A DNA stretch of 64,000 nt from Asterias amurensis (GCF_032118995.1 NC_092657.1:4709891-4773890), one strand, 5' to 3'; positions 53,973-64,000 are shown, counted from the first letter of the stretch. Notes: generated by a model from the sequence alone, not told the origin. Translations and numbers: made by a program.

Positions 53973-54675
53973 CCCTGGACACCTTTGGTAATTGTCAAAG
54001 ACCAGTATTCTCAATTGGTCATCAATGTTGCAAGAGAATAATGAAAGAAAAAACACCCTGGTTGGACAAATGTGTCTGCTTTCAGATGCATAAGAAAAGT
54101 CTGTAGGCCCGAAGTCTTATTTTATTTGTTGGGTGAAAAAAACTTCTTTCTCAAAAACTACGTTACTTCAGTGGGAGGCTTTTCTCACAATGTTTTATAC
54201 TACCAAAAGCTCCCAATTGCTTGTAACCAAGTAAGTTTTTAAGCTAACATTTATTTTGAGTAATTACCAATAGTGTCCAGTGCTTTAAACCTGAGTAAGG
54301 ACAACATAATGTGAGAAAGCTAGAAGGTGCAAGAAAATAATAGTTATCAAACTTATATGGCAATTGCTTTGATTTAATTTTCACTCCGATTTGTTTCTTT
54401 ATACAACTTGATATTTTATAAAATTGTCTCTGACACAATTCTTTGGGACATTACAGATAAGATGAAAATATTTCTAAGAAATAAATAAAATAAAATGACT
54501 TTCTTTTGAACCATAAATATAACTATGTTTGTGTATCCTTTTTTAATGTATGGTTATGTTTAATTTTAACCTTTATAGCATGGACATCCGAATGGTTGCA
54601 AAACAATCAATTGTGCTAACAGATGTTATGTAAACAATTATTTTGACTAATTACCAATAGTGTACAGTGCCTTTT
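53973..54675. repeat. Truncated family A MITE and a solo end
   Basis: 53,973-54,289 (CTGGACACCTTTGGTAATTG to GTGTCCAGTGCTTTAAA). A solo right end at 54,627-54,675 (ACCAATAGTGTACAGTGCC). 54,290-54,626 has nothing recognised. Confidence 0.7.
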
Positions 54676-54802
54676 TTACCCTTTGTTAGAGTGCAACCAT
54701 TTAAAACGAAAATAAAACAATTCAAAGCAAAGAACCAAATCATAAAATCAACATGAGAAAATGTCTTTATAATTGAAACAAATTGGTGCCAATTGGTGCT
54801 CA

Positions 54803-55085
54803 GGGCTCAATTTCATGGGCTGCTTAGCACAAAAATTTGCCTAGCATGAAATTTCTTCCTTGATAAAGAGAGGATTACCAATTAAATTTCCATTTGATGC
54901 ATATCGCCTCTATGTAATTCCAGGGCTGACCACTGTATTCTAAATACCACACACATAGATCCATCTCATTTGATTGGAGGAGCACGCGTCACTTTATTTT
55001 GCTATGTATTAACTGCCGCAAAAAAACATCATCTAAAGAACAGGGGCCAATTTCAAAAATTTGCTAAAGCACGAAAATAGCTCGC
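54803..55085. repeat. Family E palindrome with a central insertion
   Basis: GGCTCAATTTCATGGGCTGC, then TTGCCTAGCATGAAATTTC; right side AAGCACGAAAATAGCTCGC. Confidence 0.6.
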
Positions 55086-55230
55086 TTATTTAATTTTACA
55101 CTTCACCAATAGTTTTTTTCTTCATGCATTTTGAACACACCATGCATTCATTACACACAAATCCCAGCCCCGTGGTTCGCAAGTGAACTTGTTTTCACAG
55201 AGCTCAGGGGAAGTACTAAGTATACAGTGC

Positions 55231-55603
55231 TTTAAGCCATTGGACCCTTTCGGTAAACAGTGTTGTCCAAGGCCCACACTTTGTGTACCACAACTTCTAC
55301 ATCAAATAACAAACCTGTGAAAATTTAGGCTCAATCGGTCATCGGAGTCGGGAGAAAACAACGGAAAAACCCACCCTTGTTTCTGCGCGTTTTGCCGTGT
55401 CATGACATGTGTTTAACATAAATCCGTAATTCTCGTTAACGAGAACTTACATTGTTTTGCTGTTTTATCAAAAAGTAAAGCATTCCTTGGAATAATATTT
55501 CAAGAGAAGTCTTTCACCATTGCCTTTTGTTAACCCTGTAAGTTATTTGTAAATCTGTGAACTTTTATTTTTTTTCTGAACCGAAAGGGTCCAATGGCTT
55601 TAA
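55231..55603. repeat. Family B MITE
   Basis: TTTAAGCCATTGGACCCTTT to AGGGTCCAATGGCTTTAA with a central TCTCGTTAACGAGA palindrome. Confidence 0.85.
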
Positions 55604-55711
55604 TAACACATCTGTGTAAAGGGTTAAGTCAAATTAATTTCCCTTAGTACATGCCTTACCCTCAATGCAAAAAAAAACATCTTTTAAATTATTGCAACAA
55701 ATATGATTATA

Positions 55712-56075
55712 ACGGCCTCTAGCCAACGAGCTAGCCTAGTGGTCTAGTGGTACGACATCTGTTATAGACGATGTGACCTTTCACGTCACACGAAAACCAT
55801 AACATGATTCGCGCGCATACCGCCAGGCAAAACCTTTGTGTTTTGGCAGCCAGCTAGAAAGTGTACGCAATCTTACTATTACTACGCAACTCAGTGCCCG
55901 GCGAAACATGACGTGTATAGTAATTTGTCAACAGAGGACGGTTTGAATGTAAACATAGGTCACATCGTCTATAGAAAGGCAAAGGTGGTGGATTCAACCC
56001 CCATCCAAGTGAGTTGCCTGTAATTTTTCTTACAGAATTTATGAAAGTTCTGAGTATACAGAGCTCAATACACAT
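55712..56075 (+). mobile_element. tRNA-like SINE split by a family H element
   Basis: A-box-like AGCCTAGTGGTCTAGTGG at 55,732-55,751, and a B-box-like GGTGGATTCAACCCCC at 55,986-56,001, with the 207-bp element between. The body has GTGAGTTGCCTG and a TTCTTACAGAA phrase also seen at 37,750 and 62,060. Confidence 0.65.
55765..55971. mobile_element. Family H: 207-bp TA-flanked element
   Basis: TAGACGATGTGACC to GGTCACATCGTCTA with TA on each side; same length as 27,798-28,004 and similar throughout. Confidence 0.85.
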
Positions 56076-56123
56076 CTTGTTCCCTCTGTGACTCAATTTT
56101 CCAAAGCCTTCCAACAATGATAA

Positions 56124-56566
56124 TAATAACTAGGATTTGAAACTTTGCATGGTGGAAACACGATATAGAAAGGTAACACCATGTAATGACTTTCTCTAAT
56201 GAGTTTGGGTGGTTCTGAAAAGAACCGTTGGTTTCCGCTCGACGTTTCGATCAGTTTGCTCTGATCGTCTTCTGGCTCGACGTTTCGATTAGAGCATACT
56301 AATCGAAGCGTCGAGTTGAAACCAACGGCTCACAGAAGACGATCAGACTCTGATCGTCTGTGAACCGTTGGTTTCATCAGAGCATACTGGTCGAAACGTT
56401 GAGTTGAAACAACTGGTTCTTTTCAGAACCACCCCATTCTCCAGAAGACGATCAGAGCATACTGAACGAAACGTCAAGTTGAAACCAACGGTTCTTTTCA
56501 GAACCACCCCAACTCATTAGAGATAGTCATTACATGGTGTTACCGCAAACCTTTCTATATGATAAT
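56124..56566. repeat. Family M repeat, undivided copy
   Basis: ACTAGGATTTGAAACTTTGC at the left and ATTACATGGTGTTACCGC at the right. Inside, GATCAGAGCATACTGATCG-type and GAAACCAACGGTTCTTTTC phrases repeat in both orientations. Confidence 0.65.
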
Positions 56567-56826
56567 AATAATAATAATAATCGTTTTTTATACAGGCCTT
56601 TACATTATTACTCCTGGTCATTCCATAAACCATCTCAGCTCTCTGGGGAGTATACAGCCTGTTCAATAAATATGCGCTACTAAGCTGAATCAATCAGGCA
56701 CTCATTTACCCCTGGGTGGAGAGAAGCAATTATGTGTCTTGCTTAGGGACACAAGTGTCACAAGCGAGACTAAACAGAAACAACAGAGCTTGAGTTTGTT
56801 TTTTCGTATTCGCTCGGCCACGACAA
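56561..56826 (-). mobile_element. tRNA-Leu-like SINE, diverged
   Basis: (AAT)n, then GAGTATACAGCC, TTTACCCCTGGGTGGAGAG and CTCGGCCACGACA; matches the 59,050-59,406 element with decay in the head. It ends about 90 nt from the last ACP1 exon. Confidence 0.75.
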
Positions 56827-56912
56827 ATGTTTTTACCCAACTGAAATGTGAGTGAGTCGACACATTGAGACGCTCTCTCTTCACTGTAGCTTCTACTGCA
56901 TCTCTGAGATTC

Positions 56913-59900
56913 TTACAGTACCTCCTTTAAGAATGCCTCCAGGCATCGTTTGTTTTGAACAAACACCTTCTCAAAGGCGGCCTTGTCGTACTGTGTGGAT
57001 AACAAAAATAAATACACTCTTCAAAAATCAAATCTGAAAAGGCCCTACACACCAGTGTTCCGTAGGCACCAAGCACTGGTGTTCGGCTCTAGACACCAGT
57101 GTTTCTGTAGGCCTTAGGAACAGGTGTTCTGTAGGCCCTCGGTACAGGTGTTCGCTAGGCTCTATGCACCAGTGTTCCATAGGCCCTAGGCACAGGTGCT
57201 CTGTAGGCTCTACAATCCCGGCCATATCTTGTTGGGCCTCCTGCCCCCTTTCAATGTTGGTTCCAATTGGCGGCCTTCTTCTGCGTTACAGTCAACATTA
57301 AACGGGGGGCAGGGGAGACAATGTTTATTGTCAACGGAAAGTGGACAGAGAATGGTTTTATATAACGTTAGGAATGGGTGGCCCAAGCATTTTGGCTGGG
57401 ATTGTAGGCATAAGTGTTTTGTAGGGACTAGGCACAAGTGTTCTGTAGGCCCTAGACACAGGTGTTCTGTAGGCCCTAGACCCAGGTGTTCGTAGGCCCT
57501 AGACACAGGTGTTCTGTAGGCCCTAGACACAGGTGTTCGTAGGCCCTAGACACAGGTGTTCTGTAGGCCTTAGGCACAAGTGTTCTGTAGGCCCTAGACA
57601 CAAGTGTTCTGTAGGCCCTAGACACAGGTGTTCGTAGGCCCTAGACACAGGCGTTCTGTAGGCCCTAGACACAGGTGTTCTGTAGGCCCTAGACACAGGT
57701 GTTCTGTAGGCACTAGGCACAGGTGTTCTGTAGGCACTAGGCACAGGTGTTCTGTAGGCCCTTGGCACAGGTGTTCTGTAGGCTCTAGGCACAAGTGTTT
57801 TGTAGGCCCTAGACACAGGCGTTCTGTAGGCCCTAGACACAGGTGTTCTGTAGGCCCTAGACACAGGTGTTCTGTAGGAACTAGGCACAGGTGTTCTGTA
57901 GGCCCTAGGCACAGGTGTTCTGTAGGCACTAGACACAGATGTTATGTAGGCTCTATGCACCAGTGTTTGTATGCCCTAGGCATAAGTGGGCACTAGGTAG
58001 ACACAGGTGTTCTGTCGGCTCTAGGCACCAGTGTTCAATACACCCTCTGCACCATTTTCAAAGGTCTTAGGCACCGGTTCTGTGTGTCCTAGGAACTAGT
58101 GTTCAATAGGCAACAGGCATCACTGTAGCATAAGACAATGGCACACGTTCTACATGTATAAGTCATGTACTGAGAAGGAATTTTTAAATTGTGTTTTTGC
58201 AAATTCACCCCTACTATTTAAAGGCAGTGGACACTATTGGTAATTACTCAAAATAATTATTGGCATAAAACATTTCTTGGTGATGAGTAATGGGGAGAGG
58301 TTGATGGTAGGAAACATTGTGAGAAACGGCTCCCTCTGAAGTGCCATAGTTTTCGAGAAAGAAGTAATTTTTCACGAATTTGATTTCGAGACCTCAAGTT
58401 TAGAACTTGAGGTCTCGAAATCAGCCTGTGAATTCAACTGTGAAGGCTAGTCTTTGACAATTACCAATAGTGTCCAATGCCTTTAAAAGAGACTGTCACT
58501 TGGTGCAACTACCACTAACCACGATTACTCAAGGGACATTAACACATGGTGCTATCGCAAACATTAACTTAACAATTTCCATTTTGACTTACGTAGTAGG
58601 GATCCACAATGATGCGTTCCTTTTGTGGATCTAGATCACCCAAGAGTCTGACGAGGCTGGTGCTCCCTGCTGGCTTGCGTTGGTTTAAGATGCTGAAATC
58701 AATCACACAGGTGTATGAGTTGTGGGTTGAAGAAGAAATACTTATATAGCGCAATTCAGAAGTAATCTCAATGCGCTTTACAAACACAAAAAATTATACA
58801 AGAGAAGGCAACTAGTACTAAACAATTACCAAAAAGATTGAGTGGACATGTGGGTTTTGAGATGTGACATGATGTGATTTGAAGAGGTCCGGGTTTATCT
58901 GGGAACGGAGGGTAGCAGGAAGAGAGTTCTAAAGGGTGGGGGCGCTGAATGCAAAATTAGGCTCTTTTACCGTACTTTAAAGGCACTGTACACGTTTGGT
59001 AATTGTCAAAGACCAGTGTTCTCACTTGGTGTATCCCATTAAATAAGCATAATAATAATAATAATAATAATAACAAGTTCTTATATAGCGCATTTCACAA
59101 TAAATCATATCAATGCGCTTTACATTAGTCCCCTGGTCATTGGGCCAATAAACATCCCTTTAATCTTTCTCAGCTCCCTTGGGAGTATACAGCCCCGAGC
59201 TGCCGTGGCGCTTCGAAAGCTTTTCATTCACAATATCAACCTCTACCCTCGCAGGTACCCATTTATACCCCTGGGTGAAGAGAAGCAATTATAGTAAAGT
59301 ATCTTGCTCAAGGACACAAGTGTCACGACCGGGATTCGAACCCACACTCCGGTGAATTAGCACCAGAACTTGAATTCGATGCTCTTAACCACTCGGCCGC
59401 GACACTCTACATAAAATAACAAGCCTGTGAAAATTTGGGCTCAATTGGTCATCAAAGTTGCGAGAAAACGATGAAAGAAAAAACACCCTTGTTGGACGAA
59501 TTTGTGTGCTTTCAGACAGGAATAAAAGACTTCTAGCTAGAAGTCTTTTATTATTTTAGTGAGAAGTTACCTCTTTCCCAAAAACTTTGTTACTTCAGAG
59601 GGAGTCGTTTCCCACAATGTTTTATACTATCAACAGCTCTCAAATGATAGTTACCAAGTCAGTTTTTAAAATAATATTTGTTTTGAGTAATTACCAAACG
59701 TGTACCCTCCCTTTAACAAGTACACAAATATTGACTTGTTGTGACCTAGCGGTCTATTAGTGGATTGAACTCAATTTTTGTTTTATTATTGTTATAAAAG
59801 CTTATTAAGTTACCTTAAGTTGTCATCATCAAATCCAAAAATGTAGTGAAACTTTGTGTAATCTTGCTTTGTAATCTACACACACAAAAATTAAATTAAA

Positions 59901-62900
59901 ACAAAATTAATTTTAGGGATAATAAAACATATTCATAAATACCTTGGACAGTTTCGCTATTCCTATTGGTGGAGAGCGCGTCACGTGGGTGTGTATAAAC
60001 CTTTGTTTATGACCGGTAAAAAGTGTTGGAACATGGGCGTCACACGCGAGCTTGCACCTGTGATTATATGACAGTTTCTTCATTCCTATTGGTCGAGAGC
60101 AACGGCTGGGACAGTTGTGGCACATCACGCGATACGAGCGACGCCCACAGCATTCCCTTATTAGGAGTTGTTTACCCGTGGCAGCAGAGGGCCTTACCAT
60201 TTCATAGCTGGGGGGGGGGGGGTGTTGTGTTGAAAGAAATCATTGAACAATTATAATTTTGCATTTCTTTTACTTTTTGACCAAAAGTGTTGATGTTTTT
60301 TGACCGAAAAGGTATTTATGAATGGGAATCAAAGTGTGTTGAATCGGTTTTCAACTAGTGGTTTAAACCCGCCGAGGCCTGGTTCTTGATAATTTACCTA
60401 GACTTTGTCTCGGTAAAATTATAAAGAACCAGGCCTCGTTGGGATTAAACCACTAGTTGAAAACCTCTTCACCACACATTGATTCCCTTATTAATTCCCC
60501 ATATCAAAGAAAATAATTTCAAAACTAAACAGCATTCAATACCACAAAAATAAAGATTAAAAGTTTGTACTAATGATAAAGATAAACATAAAAAAAATTC
60601 CCCTAATTCAGCAAATTCCCCATCATGAGGGACAGGTTTCCTAGGACACCAGTTTTTAACGACAGGCTGTTTAGGACCTCATTGCAACTCTTTTATTCTA
60701 ACATTATAACACCTCACTGATTTGCAACACAGTCAGTCTTTATAAAAGCTTGCCTGTCTACCTCTTTGCAATCAGTCAATAGCTTACACCTCACCGGTGA
60801 CCTCTGTAGCTCATTGCCCTCAATCAATATAACACATCCCCTGTCTTGCTCTTTACACCTGGTCAATATAACACCACATCTGTCAAGCTCTTTGAAATCA
60901 GTAAATATAACACCTCATCTGTCTACTTAACTCTTTGTAATCAGTCAAATATAACACCTCATCCGTCTTGCTCGTTGCGCTCGCCTCAAAACAATACCTC
61001 ACCTTTCTAGCCCTTTACAGTCAATATAACAAACTCACTTGTCTAGCACTTTGCACTCGGTCAATTTAACCTTACCAGTCTGGCTCTTTACACTCGGTCA
61101 ATATCACCTTACTAGCCCTTTACACTCGGTCAATATAACAAACTTGCTAGTCTAGCACTTAGTCAATTTAACCTCACCAGTCTTGCTTTTTGCAATCAGT
61201 TAACACATAGAGGAAGGACAGTCCTTCCTCTATGGTCAATATAACACCTCACCTGACTAGCCCCTTGCACTCAGTCGATATTCACCAATTTAGCCCTTTG
61301 CACTCAGTGAATTTAACACCTCACCTGCCTTGCCCTGTGCCTGTTTCTCTCAATGCCATTCTCTTGCAACAAATCATTCCCCCGATCATCTGGCTCATTG
61401 CCAATCTCATACGTGGATGTCGCCGCACTATCCACAGTCCACTCCGACATCACATCCCTCGCTTTCAACTCATGCTTCAGCATAGCCTCAGCCATTGTGG
61501 AACGGCATATATTGCCTAAACAGAGAGAAAGACAAACAAACAGAACATGCTTTTAAATGTGGTTCTAGGTACCAGACTCACCTGTCTCCCCTTATGATGG
61601 CTCTTCTTGATTCCATTTTCAACTAACACAGTATTGGCCATATGGTCAGGCTCCTTGTCAATCTGATAGGTAGAAGTGGCTGCACTATCTACCAACCAAT
61701 CATCTGCCACACCCCGTTCTTCTAGCATGTGGACTAGCATACTCTCGCCCATCGGTGATCGACAGATATTTCCTTTATAAATAAAAAAGGAAGGGCGCGT
61801 AGAAGTATCTGATTGGAACTTGGTTGTTTTTCCTCCAAAACACTCCAAGAAAGATATAATAGATGTTAAATTTGCATCGGGGATAAAGAATATTAATATT
61901 TGGTTTTTGCCCACACACGGGTGTGCGTTAGCACTGTATACTCAGTACTTTCCCCCCCCCCCCCCCGAGTCCTGTAAAAAAATATCACAGGCAAATTCTC
62001 GGGTGGGATTCGAGACACTGCTCTAGAATTGCAAGGGTTGTGGGTTCGAATCCCACCCGAGTAATGTGCCTATGATATTTTTTCACAGGACCAAAATTAA
62101 TACTCCATGAAAGAGTTTTGACTGGAGGTGGCGGAGGGTGGCCTAAGGAAGAATTTACATTTTATTGAGACATTGCTCTTTAAATGTTGTTGCACTTAAG
62201 CATGATTAAGTGATGATTGACAGCTGGAGGTTGTTGTTAAAAAACTGAATGGTGCGGGGCAAAAAGAGTTGGCATAAACTTATGTGCTGGTAGCAGGAAT
62301 TTCAAATTGGTTGAGTGTTCTCGTCCGCATCGGTCAAGACTCAGGTTGGGGTTTAGTAGCTGAGAAAATCACCCCTTAGCGTGAGAGGGTCAATATATAA
62401 GTTACCATTTTCGAAGACTGCGCCCAACAATAACAAAACATGAATAATAAAATAGAATTAGCTATACTATGTGATTGTGGACCATTGAACGCAGTCCTTA
62501 CTTTAAAAAAAGTATTATTAACACACTAAACTAAAAGTTAAGTTTTATTTGAATGAAGTTAACAACTAACACAGAAAAGGCCCCCCCCCCCAAAAAAAAA
62601 AAAAAAGGCAAGTTTGCCTTTTATTTTTTCGTTTACGGGAAATATTTACATAACATATTAAATATTTCAATACACAAAGGCGAATAACTATAGAAATACT
62701 TTCAACACAACAATGAACAATATAATACACTTTGACCTGAGATGTTATTTCACACCGCCCCCCCCCCCCCCACCGCCCACCGCCCACCTCTAGAGTCTGA
62801 CCCCGCCCCCGGAATTCGAGAATTCTGATACCTCAAAACAAAATACCCACGCAGACGGTCGTTTGTGCCCGCGAACAAACACTGTCGCGGCCAACATTTA

Positions 62901-63039
62901 GGCACTTAACTACCAAGATAACCAGTACACACCCATCGATATGCAAGTGATAATTGTCACTTTAAATAAAAAAGTAAATCACGTTTCCCTACCTACCTAG
63001 GCAGACGAAAAGAACCGATTTATTTGCGGAGGCAGCCAT
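56913..63039 (-). CDS. ACP1: Low-molecular-weight phosphotyrosine protein phosphatase
   Basis: Cytoplasmic cysteine phosphatase that removes phosphate from tyrosine in receptors and adhesion proteins. Exons: 63039-62997, one of two alternative exon 2 copies (61772-61582 or 61515-61325), 59875-59814, 58692-58593 and 56990-56913. With either copy the coding length is 474 nt, 157 residues (human 158). Exon 1 gives MAASANKSVLFVCL with nucleophile Cys13; exon 2 completes the CX5R loop as GNICRS. Exon 4 carries DLDPQKERIIVDPYY with the general-acid Asp and the tyrosine pair; exon 5 gives the C-terminal helix ending FLKEVL. Exon 3 reads ITKQDYTKFHYIFGFDDDNL, where human has [20 protein letters not shown]. 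A minisatellite fills much of intron 4. The gene is convergent with the FAM199X-like gene. Confidence 0.94.
57036..58135. repeat. 24-bp minisatellite in ACP1 intron 4
   Basis: About 40 copies of GTAGGCCCTAGACACAGGTGTTCT with substitutions, more regular from 57,410 to 57,970. A 200-bp non-repeat block (57,215-57,405) interrupts it. The 24-nt unit keeps all frames open, which makes the long ORFs here artefacts. Confidence 0.95.
58218..58566. repeat. Shortened family A MITE and family M end
   Basis: 58,218-58,486: TTAAAGGCAGTGGACACTAT to GTGTCCAATGCCTTTAA, right arm short. 58,487-58,566: family M tip (CACATGGTGCTATCGCAAAC), ending 27 nt from ACP1 exon 4. Confidence 0.75.
58727..58975 (-). mobile_element. 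SINE/LINE 3' end fragment in ACP1 intron 3
   Basis: CTTATATAGCGCAATTCAG and ATGCGCTTTACA at the tail side; body AAGAGTTCTAAAGGGTGG. Family uncertain. Confidence 0.5.
58977..59715. repeat. Family A MITE interrupted by a SINE
   Basis: Left AAAGGCACTGTACACGTTTG to about 59,049; right from 59,407 (ACATAAAATAACAAGCCTG) to TGTACCCTCCCTTTAA. Confidence 0.8.
59050..59406 (-). mobile_element. tRNA-Leu-like SINE, full length
   Basis: The reverse complement begins GTGTCGCGGCCGAGTGGTTA, has ATTCAAGTTCTGG, GGGTTCGAATCCC and a body like 661-1,015, and ends with GCGCTATATAAGAAC and (TTA)n. Confidence 0.88.
60321..60492. repeat. 170-bp palindromic MITE in ACP1 intron 2
   Basis: AATGGGAATCAA to TTGATTCCCTTATT; strong stem GTTTTCAACTAGTGGTTTAA, GAGGCCTGGTTCTT. 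Confidence 0.85.
60690..61345 (-). repeat. ACP1: Degenerate 35-45-bp tandem array ending in ACP1 exon 2b
   Basis: About 13 units of ACACCTCACCTGTCTAGCCC-like sequence plus TTTGCACTCAGTCAATATA. The last unit overlaps the exon 2b donor (CCTCACCTGCC at 61,319-61,329). On the minus strand several units carry CAGGTGAG-like 5' splice sites. Confidence 0.8.
61207..61233. repeat. Perfect 27-nt hairpin inside the array
   Basis: ATAGAGGAAGGAC, one A, then the exact complement. It interrupts a repeat unit 92 nt downstream of exon 2b. Confidence 0.9.
61325..61515 (-). CDS. ACP1: ACP1 alternative exon 2b
   Basis: A 191-nt exon encoding GNICRSTMAEAML, then MSEWTVDSAATSTYEIGNEP and ENGIERNRHRARQ. The acceptor is CTCTGTTTAG and the donor CAG|GTGAGG. 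It keeps Cys-X5-Arg but has Thr where 2a and human ACP1 have Pro after CRS; the EIGNEPDDRG stretch is closer to human EIGNPPDYRG than 2a is. Because 191 is not a multiple of three, including both copies would shift the frame, which fits mutually exclusive use. A repeat array begins right at its donor. Confidence 0.9.
61582..61772 (-). CDS. ACP1: ACP1 alternative exon 2a
   Basis: A 191-nt exon encoding GNICRSPMGESML, then ADDWLVDSAATSTYQI and ENGIKKSHHKGRQ. The acceptor is TATAAAG before GAAATATC; the donor is CAG|GTGAGT. It is phase-compatible with exon 1 (ends in one G) and exon 3 (starts ATT). It has the canonical CRSP after the loop. Its partner 61515-61325 has identical length and phase but clearly different sequence. 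Confidence 0.92.
61955..62090. mobile_element. Two facing tRNA-like SINE ends, ACP1 intron 1
   Basis: Plus strand GTGGGTTCGAATCCCACCCG with GAGTAATGTGCCTATGATA; its mirror (TATCACAGGCAAATTCTCGG, GTGGGATTCGAGAC) lies just before, forming an imperfect inverted pair. Confidence 0.6.
62100..62995. other. ACP1 intron 1, unassigned remainder
   Basis: C-runs at 62,580-62,592 and 62,758-62,772; no element or exon recognised. Confidence 0.4.
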
Positions 63040-64000
63040 TTTGATTTCGTTCAGATTTACCCAAGTTGATAAATGTCCCAACTATTACTTCTACTGCCCA
63101 ATTATAGTTTACAGCAGTCCAACTGTAATTGGAAGCATGCCCAACTCGAGTTAATTATTATGCCCAATTACAGTTGGAACATTTACCCAACTCGGGATTA
63201 AACAGTTTGGTTCCGCAGTCTCAACAACTCAAAGTCGTTTGAATATAATAGAGTCTGGAACCAGATCATATTTTACTGCCGCTGGTTACCGCCCCTGTTA
63301 ATTGTACATGCTTCCATTTAAATATAACGCCGCTGGTACTCTGAAACTGTCTAGTCGCTCTGCGCTATGACAAAAAAAAGAACAATCAATCGTCAACAAT
63401 AATGTTTGTTTGTTTCTATTCTATGTAAAGTTGGGAAGCACTTTTTAATAACCCCAAAATATACAATATCTTGAGAATAGCCATGCTCATCCGATAGATG
63501 GAGGTTTTCGAAAACAATTAGAGTATTCTTCCTTGGAACCGGTATGTATTTAATCTGTGCATGGAGGAAGATCTGTGTTTAGTAGTTAGTAGGTAGTGTT
63601 AACGAGGGAAAATGTTGCAACAGCAATTGCATGCCCAATGTACTGACTTTTTTAGTAGGACCATGGTAGGACCGTTAATAATTGTTACAAAATGTATTTT
63701 ATTAAGTGTGTGTAAGTATATCGTAGGAGGTCCTGTTTTCGAGGTGTCCCTATTATCGTTGCAAATCTTTTACCTCTCTGTGCGCGATGTAAACAGTCCC
63801 TAGATAAAAATTGTGTGGTAACAGTCCCTAGATAAAAATTGTGTGGTTTTATATGCCAAGCAAAGAGTCTCCTCTTCTTTGACCAAAACTTAGAAACACG
63901 TAAGGCTCCACTGGTCATTTGCACTTGTAAATGCAAAAAGTTTGGTATTTTAGGCATTTCTACAAGGTACACAAATATGTCATAATGTTGAGGCCATATA
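63040..64000. other. ACP1 upstream region and right edge
   Basis: 63,085-63,205 has a loose foldback of CCCAATTATAG / CCAACTGTAATTGG / CCCAACTCG phrases next to the ACP1 start. 63,790-63,850 holds two copies of AACAGTCCCTAGATAAAAAT. No gene recognised. Confidence 0.4.

Noticed and set aside
56124-56566. Family M as a Penelope-like terminal repeat with a hammerhead ribozyme
   Set aside because: Some phrases (CTGATCGAAACGTC) recall such ends, but I could not draw a complete hammerhead core by eye; left as an unclassified repeat.
57523-57996. Overlapping 100-145-codon ORFs on both strands
   Set aside because: They are the 24-bp minisatellite read in different frames, with no start context, splice support or family.
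57036-58135. CRISPR array
   Set aside because: Units are contiguous with no unique spacers, in a eukaryotic intron.
1-64000. Retroviral, LTR or Polinton-type remnants
   Set aside because: No gag, pol, integrase, capsid or envelope-like reading and no long terminal direct repeats were seen; the only reverse transcriptase piece is LINE-type at 18,914-19,330.

Overview
This is eukaryotic, AT-rich, intron-rich DNA from an invertebrate deuterostome. Vinculin, INTS12, FAM199X and ACP1 orthologues with a metazoan exon layout, secreted PAN/apple plus FAMeT-type domain proteins, and very dense short palindromic transposons point to an echinoderm. A sea star is my best guess; this is inference from gene content and repeat style, not a database match. 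I found no prokaryotic, retroviral or other capsid-bearing element.

Layout, left to right. (1) 1-13,994, minus strand: the 5' end of vinculin, coding exons 1-5 of the D1 head domain, running off the left edge; its long intron 1 is packed with nested repeats. (2) 15,060-29,300: a large inverted duplication, two head-to-head copies of a three-exon secreted PAN/apple + Methyltransf_FA gene (minus copy 20,028-17,224, plus copy 24,406-26,878), around a 1.5 kb spacer. Each arm carries its own private transposon insertions, many with a matching empty site in the other arm. (3) 31,714-34,190, plus strand: a three-exon cysteine-rich secreted protein resembling a single IGFBP N-terminal domain, with a TATA box. 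(4) 45,544-38,490, minus: INTS12, seven coding exons, complete. (5) 48,024-51,718, plus: FAM199X-like gene, seven coding exons, start not found; it lies head-to-head with INTS12. (6) 63,039-56,913, minus: ACP1/low-molecular-weight phosphotyrosine phosphatase, complete, with two equal-length tandem copies of the exon that holds most of the phosphate-binding loop. These look like mutually exclusive exons. A minisatellite lies in intron 4, and a second repeat array beside the alternative exon repeats a 5'-splice-site-like motif.

Between genes, and in nearly every intron, are MITE-like foldback families (called A to M here), tRNA-Leu-like SINEs and short LINE 3' ends. Three elements share ends of the form TAG(C/A)CTTG and flanking 9-bp target duplications. 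One 2.6 kb element carries eight same-orientation GTAACGTAACTAAC motifs near its ends and sits inside another repeat.

The host genes do not form one pathway. Vinculin (adhesion) and ACP1 (tyrosine dephosphorylation, including adhesion signalling) are loosely linked by known biology; INTS12 acts in nuclear RNA processing; FAM199X has no firm function; the PAN-FAMeT pair and the IGFBP-like protein are secreted. All exon boundaries were placed by eye from splice consensus, reading phase and remembered family sequence.
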